NCBI RefSeq assembly: GCF_034932145.1
Contig: NZ_JAYGHV010000014.1
Location: 1 to 27,535 of the forward strand
Direction of reading: 5' to 3'
Source of the DNA: CCY15215 sp034932145
Lineage (GTDB): Bacteria > Cyanobacteriota > Cyanobacteriia > Cyanobacteriales > Spirulinaceae
DNA: 27,535 nt
Below are positions 22,851-27,535 of this stretch, piece by piece. The notes under the pieces are model-generated. The model made no database searches. It was not told the DNA's origin and was given only the letters and a program-made list of their open reading frames with translations. The position numbers and the translations under genes were made by a program. Every line of letters starts with the position of its first letter. Position 1 is the first letter of the stretch.

Positions 22851-24416
22851 CTAGATTTCATCTTGGGTTTTTCCCCGCACCCCTCGAACAATACGAGAAA
22901 GTTCGCTTTTTTCATCAACGCTAATGCGCCGAGGAGAACCACTAATAATTCCCTCATAATTGCGGAACGAATCCTTAATATCAGGACCTCCCGAATTGAT
23001 CGCGTATTCGCGAATGCCTTTATCGTGCCAAGAACCGCGCATTTTAAAGACATTAATTGCCCTCGACATTTCCCCGCGAATTTCCACATATTGCAACATG
23101 ATAATCGTATCTGTAATCGTGGAAATATGAGACTCAGTAATCGAATTTGACCCCATGAACTGATCCGTCGTATTGGTGAAAAATCCCGTAATTTCCTCTT
23201 GTTTGGCGTATCCCGTGACCCCAATTACAAACTGTCGAAAGGCATTATTGGTGACTCCTCGCGCCATAGCGGAAAGGGAATCAATCGCAATACGAGCCGG
23301 TTTAAATTCTTCAATTTCAGATTTAATCATTTGTAAATGATCTTCCAATCCTGCCGACTCAGGATAAGTACAAAGCAGTTTTAGTAGTCCTTTCTGTTCC
23401 ATTTCTTCAAAGTTAACTCCCCAAGAGTTAGCATTGCGAGATAACTGAGCGCGAGACTCTTCATAAGCAAATAAAATTGCCCTTTCTCCCTGCCTGCATC
23501 CTTCTTGTAAAAACTTACTGACTAATAATGTTTTACCCGTTCCTGTTGCTCCTGTTGCTAAAATAATCGAGTCTTTAAAGAAACCACCACCGCACATTTC
23601 ATACAGTGTTTTTACTCCTGAAGAGATGCGAACATTAGATGAACGTTGAGTTAAGCGCATTGCTCCCAAGGGGAAAATATTAATCCCATCATTAGTAATT
23701 GTAAAAGGATATTCTCCTTTCATGTGGGTCGTTCCCCGCAATTTTAAAATTTCAATCGTGCGTCTTCGTCGTTCTCCTTCCAGGACATTCCGCAGGATAA
23801 TAACATTATCAGAAACAAATTCTTCTACGCCAAAACGTGCAACTTGGCCGTATTCATCGACTCGTTCTGTGGTTAGGATTGAGGTGACACCTATTTGTTT
23901 GAGCCGCGCTACAAGACGAAAAATTTCTCGTCTCACCACCGATGCGCCTTCATACTGCTGAAAAACTGCTGTCACTGAGTCAATAGAAACTCGTTTGGCT
24001 TTGTATTTTTTAATGGCATATTGAATGCGTTCGATTAATGCGGAAAGATCGAAATTTCCGACGACTTCTTGACCTTCAGGATCCGGGGAAGCATCCAAGA
24101 TAAATAGTTTGCCGCGATCGACCAGTTCTTGTAAGTTCCATCCAAAACTACAAGCGTTGGTAATAATATCTTGGGGGGATTCTTCAAAGGTTACAAATAT
24201 CCCGGCTTCTCCAAATTGTTTGATGCCATTATAAATAAATTGAGTGGCTAAAAGAGTTTTACCTGTTCCTGATGTTCCGCTTGCCAATGTTGTTCTGCCA
24301 ACAGGCATTCCACCATGACTGATCTCGTCAAAACCTTCAATCATTGTTTGCAGTTTGCGGACACCTTGAAGAAGAGTTCGATTATCAGATTTTTCGTTAG
24401 AATTTGTTTGACTCAT
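22851..24416 (-). CDS. kaiC: Circadian clock ATPase/autokinase KaiC
   Basis: A 521-residue double-RecA protein, two residues longer than the Synechococcus elongatus reference. CI has Walker A GTSGTGKT (47-54) and TFEES with the catalytic Glu pair. CII has GATGTGKT (289-296) and FAYEESRAQL with catalytic Glu319/Glu320. The phosphorylation segment SITESHISTITD carries Ser432 and Thr433, equal to Ser431/Thr432 of S. elongatus, plus Thr427 (equal to Thr426). The residue after it is Glu in place of Asp427. This is a KaiC1-type clock component that forms hexamers, with daily phosphorylation driven by KaiA and KaiB. It follows kaiB by 87 bp on the same strand and has a GGGAAA ribosome binding site. 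Confidence 0.98.
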   Translation of the reverse strand: MSQTNSNEKSDNRTLLQGVRKLQTMIEGFDEISHGGMPVGRTTLASGTSGTGKTLLATQFIYNGIKQFGEAGIFVTFEESPQDIITNACSFGWNLQELVDRGKLFILDASPDPEGQEVVGNFDLSALIERIQYAIKKYKAKRVSIDSVTAVFQQYEGASVVRREIFRLVARLKQIGVTSILTTERVDEYGQVARFGVEEFVSDNVIILRNVLEGERRRRTIEILKLRGTTHMKGEYPFTITNDGINIFPLGAMRLTQRSSNVRISSGVKTLYEMCGGGFFKDSIILATGATGTGKTLLVSKFLQEGCRQGERAILFAYEESRAQLSRNANSWGVNFEEMEQKGLLKLLCTYPESAGLEDHLQMIKSEIEEFKPARIAIDSLSAMARGVTNNAFRQFVIGVTGYAKQEEITGFFTNTTDQFMGSNSITESHISTITDTIIMLQYVEIRGEMSRAINVFKMRGSWHDKGIREYAINSGGPDIKDSFRNYEGIISGSPRRISVDEKSELSRIVRGVRGKTQDEI

Positions 24417-24503
24417 TGAGCATTTCCCTAAAAAAAATTACTAAATTCAGTTTTAAAAGATGATAAAAAAAGTAGAAAACCAGTGTTAAATTCAGCCTTA
24501 TTT

Positions 24504-24806
24504 TTAGGCTTCTGAGATTTCCTCATAGAGAAGGTCTAAGCCGATCAAAACCTTTTCGCGATCGGACAGATCGCCGATGATTTTCCGAACGGGAGGAGGT
24601 AAAACTTTAGATAACGTGGGAGTTGCTAAAATTTTATCTTCTTCGGCAAGTTGAGGGTTTTTAAGAACATCAATGACTTTTAGGGCATAAACTCCTTGAA
24701 AATCTTGTTCGAGAATTGTTTTGAGGGTTTTTAACGCTCTAGCGGAGTTGGGTGTATTGCCAGCAACATAGAGCTTGAGAACGTAAGTTTTTTTAGAGGG
24801 ACTCAT
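24504..24806 (-). CDS. kaiB: Circadian clock protein KaiB
   Basis: A 100-residue thioredoxin-like protein (102 in S. elongatus). It starts with KTYVLKLYVAGNTPNSARAL, continues with ALKVIDVLKNPQLAEEDKI and has the invariant ILATPTLSKVLPPPVRKIIGD, the part that switches fold when KaiB binds KaiC. The acidic C-terminal tail is short. It sequesters KaiA on the KaiC ring at night and affects output kinases. The gene lies 80 bp after kaiA and 87 bp before kaiC, same strand, in the standard order. Confidence 0.98.
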   Translation of the reverse strand: MSPSKKTYVLKLYVAGNTPNSARALKTLKTILEQDFQGVYALKVIDVLKNPQLAEEDKILATPTLSKVLPPPVRKIIGDLSDREKVLIGLDLLYEEISEA

Positions 24807-24886
24807 GGGGGCCGGTTAGTGGGGAACGAGAGGTTAATCAAGAATAAATTAGCAGTTTAACGCAGATTGAGATTTTATTTTAAATT

Positions 24887-25855
24887 TTATTCTCCTGGTG
24901 CAAAGACTTCAAAGGGAATATCTTCTCTGGGAATCGATCGCCGATACATTTCACAGAGATGGGCGATAATGTCGATGAGAACAAGACGATAATCCAGTAA
25001 GATTTCTTCGCTTCGTCCTTCTAATTTCAACTGTTGGGCAAATTCGTCAATTAGTTCCATGTGGGTTTCTAGGATTTGCGAAACGGAAAGGTCTGCAAAA
25101 AAGGCACGGTTGACAAATTGATCCAAAATGGGATTCAGGGGATAGTTGGGGGTGAAGTAATTTAAGAATATTTCGCGATAGTCGTCGGTTAATTCCTTCA
25201 ATAAGGCTTTTTTATTTTGGGGGGAGAGATTCCGAAAAAAGTCTTGAGAATTGCGTTTATAATAAATTCCTAAGTAGCCTAGACGTTCTTGGAGTTTTTC
25301 TGCCAGACGGCGTTGCTGCAAGAGGAGAAAGTTTTGTTTGCTTTGTTCTTTGGTGGGTTCGTGGGGATGGGCTGAGGAGGGTAAGTTACTGGTGGGGGCT
25401 AGTTTGAGGAATTTGGCGATCGCGCGTTCGATCGCTGTAGAAATCTGTTCGATCTGGGTTCCTAATAACCAGACTTCCCCGGTATGATAAAGGTAATGGG
25501 TGGCTTCTGGGGTAGCATGACGCAATGTTGCTGAGGAGGGTTCGATGCTCAGGTTGGTATTATGAGAGTTGGTGGGTTCAATAATGACGATGGGGAGCAA
25601 AACTCCGCGATCGCAGAGCAGATCGAGGACTTCTAACTCGGTCTCGGCATTTTGTAAAATTAAACAGTCGATGCTCTCTTTATAGCTTTCGACGAAATCA
25701 AGGAAATCCTTTTGAGTGCTGCATTGTTGGTATCGGTAGCGATCGCCGTTCAGTAAATTTTCCAACGATTGACACAAACCCTCTGTTTTAGCATAGACAC
25801 AAATAGATAATTGAGGATTGGGAGGGGCGATCGGGGCTGAAGTATCACTCGTCAT
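24887..25855 (-). CDS. kaiA: Circadian clock protein KaiA, full length
   Basis: A 322-residue protein (284 in S. elongatus). The N-terminal pseudo-receiver domain (about 15-150) has LSICVYAKTEGL, a degenerate receiver core in DCLILQNAETE with no phospho-acceptor, and LPIVIIEP. A longer, Ser/Pro-rich linker follows (around 165-185, SNLPSSAHPHEPTKEQSKQ). The C-terminal helical domain contains LAEKLQERLGYLGIYYKRN, NRAFFADLSVSQILETHMEL and LIDIIAHLCEMYRRSIPRED, which dimerises and binds the KaiC tail to stimulate phosphorylation. The presence of the pseudo-receiver separates it from the truncated KaiA of many heterocystous cyanobacteria. A structured noncoding element stands about 28 bp upstream of its ATG. 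Confidence 0.97.
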   Translation of the reverse strand: MTSDTSAPIAPPNPQLSICVYAKTEGLCQSLENLLNGDRYRYQQCSTQKDFLDFVESYKESIDCLILQNAETELEVLDLLCDRGVLLPIVIIEPTNSHNTNLSIEPSSATLRHATPEATHYLYHTGEVWLLGTQIEQISTAIERAIAKFLKLAPTSNLPSSAHPHEPTKEQSKQNFLLLQQRRLAEKLQERLGYLGIYYKRNSQDFFRNLSPQNKKALLKELTDDYREIFLNYFTPNYPLNPILDQFVNRAFFADLSVSQILETHMELIDEFAQQLKLEGRSEEILLDYRLVLIDIIAHLCEMYRRSIPREDIPFEVFAPGE

Positions 25856-25877
25856 TAATCATCAGAAAAATTGGGTA

Positions 25878-26270
25878 GAAACCCCGTCCTTATAGGACGG
25901 CTTTATATTAGTTTCGCTACCGCCTTGGAGTTGTTCAATTAGGGTGCTTTTGTATTGCACTTTTAACAGGACAATTACTGTATCTAATTAAACAACCCTG
26001 TACGCATAGCGGTTTTGCTCTTTCGAGCCTCCTATTTCTAGGGTAATGTTAGCTTCGACAATGTTATTTGGGCTTGTTAGGTTAGCAGCACTATTTCAGT
26101 GACCTTAAAATTGTTTAACTGCTAACGACAGAGCGAGGAACTAGCTTCGCATTCCAAGGTGTCGTGACCCAAATAACGTAGTACGCTGGGTACTTAGTCT
26201 GGTCAGAATGGCTTGTCAGATTTCTCTTTCAAGCCTCACGCCTAAAGGCTGAGGTTCCTGACAAACCTTA
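25878..26270 (-). mobile_element. Structured noncoding element with IS200/IS605-like end hairpins, next to kaiA
   Basis: No protein gene occurs from 25856 to 26550. This part holds many perfect stems: CCGTCCT/AGGACGG (25884-25890/25894-25900), a 13-bp arm with one mismatch (25930-25942/25984-25996), GCTC/GAGC (26017-26020/26025-26028), CCTA/TAGG (26031-26034/26039-26042), GTTATTTGGG/CCCAAATAAC (26063-26072/26168-26177), GTTAGCAG/CTGCTAAC (26081-26088/26119-26126) and TTGTCAG/CTGACAA (26213-26219/26258-26264) enclosing CCTCA/TGAGG. On the minus strand two loops become GAAA tetraloops, suggesting that strand is the RNA. The outer hairpins resemble subterminal hairpins of cyanobacterial IS200/IS605 elements, and the inner fold resembles a TnpB- or IscB-type guide RNA. 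No transposase or nuclease ORF remains. A structured kaiA leader is the alternative. Confidence 0.5.
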
Positions 26271-26550
26271 GCCGACTATTTGCTCTGGCTGCTTTAGACC
26301 TAATCTTAAAATAATATAAAATTCACGAATAATGAGAAAAAAATTATGGGATTCTAGAAAAGTTTTGCGATCGCAGTTGTTGAGCCAGTTGTTGAGCCAC
26401 ACTAAGAATTGTAATTAATTGTAATTATCATTTCCGAGAAGTCAGGTTAGGGATCCATAATAAAATAGGGTCTCCTGCCGGGATCGAGAATGTTATATCC
26501 CCAAGTTTTACCCAATTTCCCATCCTAAATAGCGATCGCGTCCCTCTTCC
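26271..26550. other. Gene-free region upstream of the CBS-protein gene
   Basis: About 280 bp with no coding signal that I can support. It contains a 12-bp tandem repeat CAGTTGTTGAGC (26374-26397) and a 10-bp tandem repeat ATTGTAATTA (26408-26427). It should hold the promoter of the divergent gene at 26551, and perhaps that of the kai genes if the element at 25878-26270 is transcribed through. I see no clear -35/-10 pair. Confidence 0.6.
26374..26427. repeat. Two short tandem duplications
   Basis: CAGTTGTTGAGC occurs twice head to tail (26374-26385 and 26386-26397), followed 10 bp later by ATTGTAATTA twice (26408-26417 and 26418-26427). Both are perfect. Confidence 0.85.
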
Positions 26551-27535
26551 ATGTTGAGTTCATCTCCCACCCTGAAACAATTTATTCGTCCAGTCCCCGT
26601 TTGCGAACAGAGTGCCAATATTGAGGCACTGTTGGCAATCTTTAAGGAAAAGAATACGGAAATTATTATTGCCCTTGAGGAGAGCGGCTATCCTCTCGGA
26701 GTCGTTCGCTTATCCCGTCTGTTGCTCTATATCAATAGCAATCTTTCTCTGAAAAATATTTCTCTGCAAGGGAAAAAAGTTGCCGTAAAAACCATGGCCG
26801 CGATCGCCCCACAAGAAGGCTGGGAACAGTGGCAAGATACTTTTCATTTTGCCCCTTTTGTGCATTCACTAGGGAATCAGAGGGGCAGGGAAAATCCTGA
26901 TTTTGCTGATATCCTCGAACCGATTACAATTTTGCCCACTTCGTTGAGTATTGAGGAAACGCGATCGCATCTACAAAGGGAAAGTTTGGGACGCGATCGC
27001 CAATATTGCGCTCTTGTGGATGAGGAAGGAAGATTTCAAGGGCTTCTCGATACTTGGCAGCTTTTAAGTGCGGTGTTGCCTCAGTCCGTAGCGACAGACC
27101 CGCAAACGCTAAAATCTTTACTGACTCTGTTAGAACAGTTGCCGATACCCTTGATGTTACAGGGGGAACATGGGCAGGTCATTCAACAAAACCCGACGTG
27201 GAAACAACAAATTAGCACGGGAATGGGAGGGATCGGCGCTTTAACGTCTCTAGAATTGGCTTCATGCACCCATGAGGAGGGGAAACACCGTCAGTCGGAT
27301 TTAAAAGTTGATTTATATCCGGAAGTTGTCCTCGAGCGTTGGTGTAATTTTATTGAGGAACGGAACGAAGAAGAATGTAATAATATTCCTATTACTCCTT
27401 CTATTACTCCCATTGCAAACGAAGAAGAGTTTCCCGATCGCGACGCAAATTTTTCTCACTCATCTAACCGCGTTTGGCAATTTGTAAAACTTCCCCTGAA
27501 AGTGCGATCGACGGCTACATCCCACACTTCACTAT
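26551..27535 (+). CDS. CBS-domain protein, partial (probable N-terminus of a sensor kinase), divergent from kaiA
   Basis: An open frame of at least 328 codons runs from the ATG at 26551 to the window end without a stop. The translated start is MLSSSPTLKQFIRPVPVC. Residues about 10-75 (SANIEALLAIFKEKNTEIII, then GVVRLSRLL) and 124-180 (PITILPTSLSIEETRSHLQ, then GRFQGLLDTWQLL) look like a pair of CBS domains, which usually bind adenine nucleotides. From about 190, LLEQLPIPLMLQGEHGQVIQ resembles the start of a PAS domain. CBS-PAS N-termini commonly precede histidine kinase domains, so a sensor kinase is likely, but that part is outside the window. No good ribosome binding site is visible. Its position suggests a possible kinase for the kai-linked response regulator. 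Confidence 0.75.
   Translation, partial: MLSSSPTLKQFIRPVPVCEQSANIEALLAIFKEKNTEIIIALEESGYPLGVVRLSRLLLYINSNLSLKNISLQGKKVAVKTMAAIAPQEGWEQWQDTFHFAPFVHSLGNQRGRENPDFADILEPITILPTSLSIEETRSHLQRESLGRDRQYCALVDEEGRFQGLLDTWQLLSAVLPQSVATDPQTLKSLLTLLEQLPIPLMLQGEHGQVIQQNPTWKQQISTGMGGIGALTSLELASCTHEEGKHRQSDLKVDLYPEVVLERWCNFIEERNEEECNNIPITPSITPIANEEEFPDRDANFSHSSNRVWQFVKLPLKVRSTATSHTSL

Noticed and set aside
25878..26270. A transposase or TnpB coding sequence within the structured element
   Set aside because: Minus-strand frames are short and broken by stops, and no zinc-finger or RuvC motif is readable. Only the noncoding part can be supported.
26271..26550. tRNA or other standard RNA gene
   Set aside because: No cloverleaf, T-loop (GTTCRANNC) or known RNase P/tmRNA signature could be found by eye here or elsewhere in the window.

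Overview
This window is chromosomal DNA of a cyanobacterium. The evidence is the dense scatter of the HIP1 octamer GCGATCGC, a complete kaiA-kaiB-kaiC circadian clock cluster, tatC, thiG, and several families typical of cyanobacteria (hemagglutinin-type secreted protein with a CHAT domain, DUF58, DUF2993, AIM24, Nif11, TPR proteins). Heptanucleotide tandem repeats in the intergenic gaps and a full-length KaiA (322 aa, not the roughly 100 aa KaiA known from Nostoc/Anabaena types) suggest a non-heterocystous, probably filamentous lineage. I cannot name the genus from the sequence.

Left part (1-5400) is an accessory, decaying region. It holds a nine-base G-rich tandem repeat leading into a remnant of a TPR-CHAT gene. 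Next is a very large intact gene for a secreted TPS/DUF4347/beta-helix/DUF11/CHAT fusion protein, then a fragment of an AAA ATPase and an orphan Nif11-like gene. From 5600 to 7785 lies a two-gene cassette of unknown function, an acidic repeat protein followed by a C-terminally membrane-anchored protein, closed by a clear intrinsic terminator. A peptidase M42 gene overlaps a periplasmic-type TPR gene (7950-10054). A membrane-anchored SGNH-hydrolase-like gene follows, its start codon lying in the last of four 11-bp direct repeats.

The middle part (11162-16694) is read leftwards: LysR regulator, DUF58 protein, thiG, an NTF2-like protein and three tandem AIM24 paralogs. The lysR gene is divergent from a small gene at 16932, with a perfect inverted repeat of LysR-operator type between them. 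Rightward tatC follows, then a conserved small protein, a TPR protein and a DUF2993 protein.

The right part (20862-27535) is the clock locus. On the minus strand, kaiA, kaiB and kaiC are followed by a gene for a five-domain response regulator (REC-wHTH-HPt-REC-REC), so the clock genes may be co-transcribed with a phosphorelay output protein. Upstream of kaiA, about 400 bp is densely structured, contains no protein gene and has hairpins like the ends of IS200/IS605 elements. It begins about 28 bp from the kaiA start codon. Beyond it, a divergent gene encoding a CBS-pair (probably sensor) protein runs off the window.

The most interesting leads are the structured element abutting kaiA, the kai-linked multidomain regulator, the unknown two-gene cassette, the lysR operator/small-gene pair, and the heptamer repeats sitting exactly at gene boundaries and inside one coding sequence.
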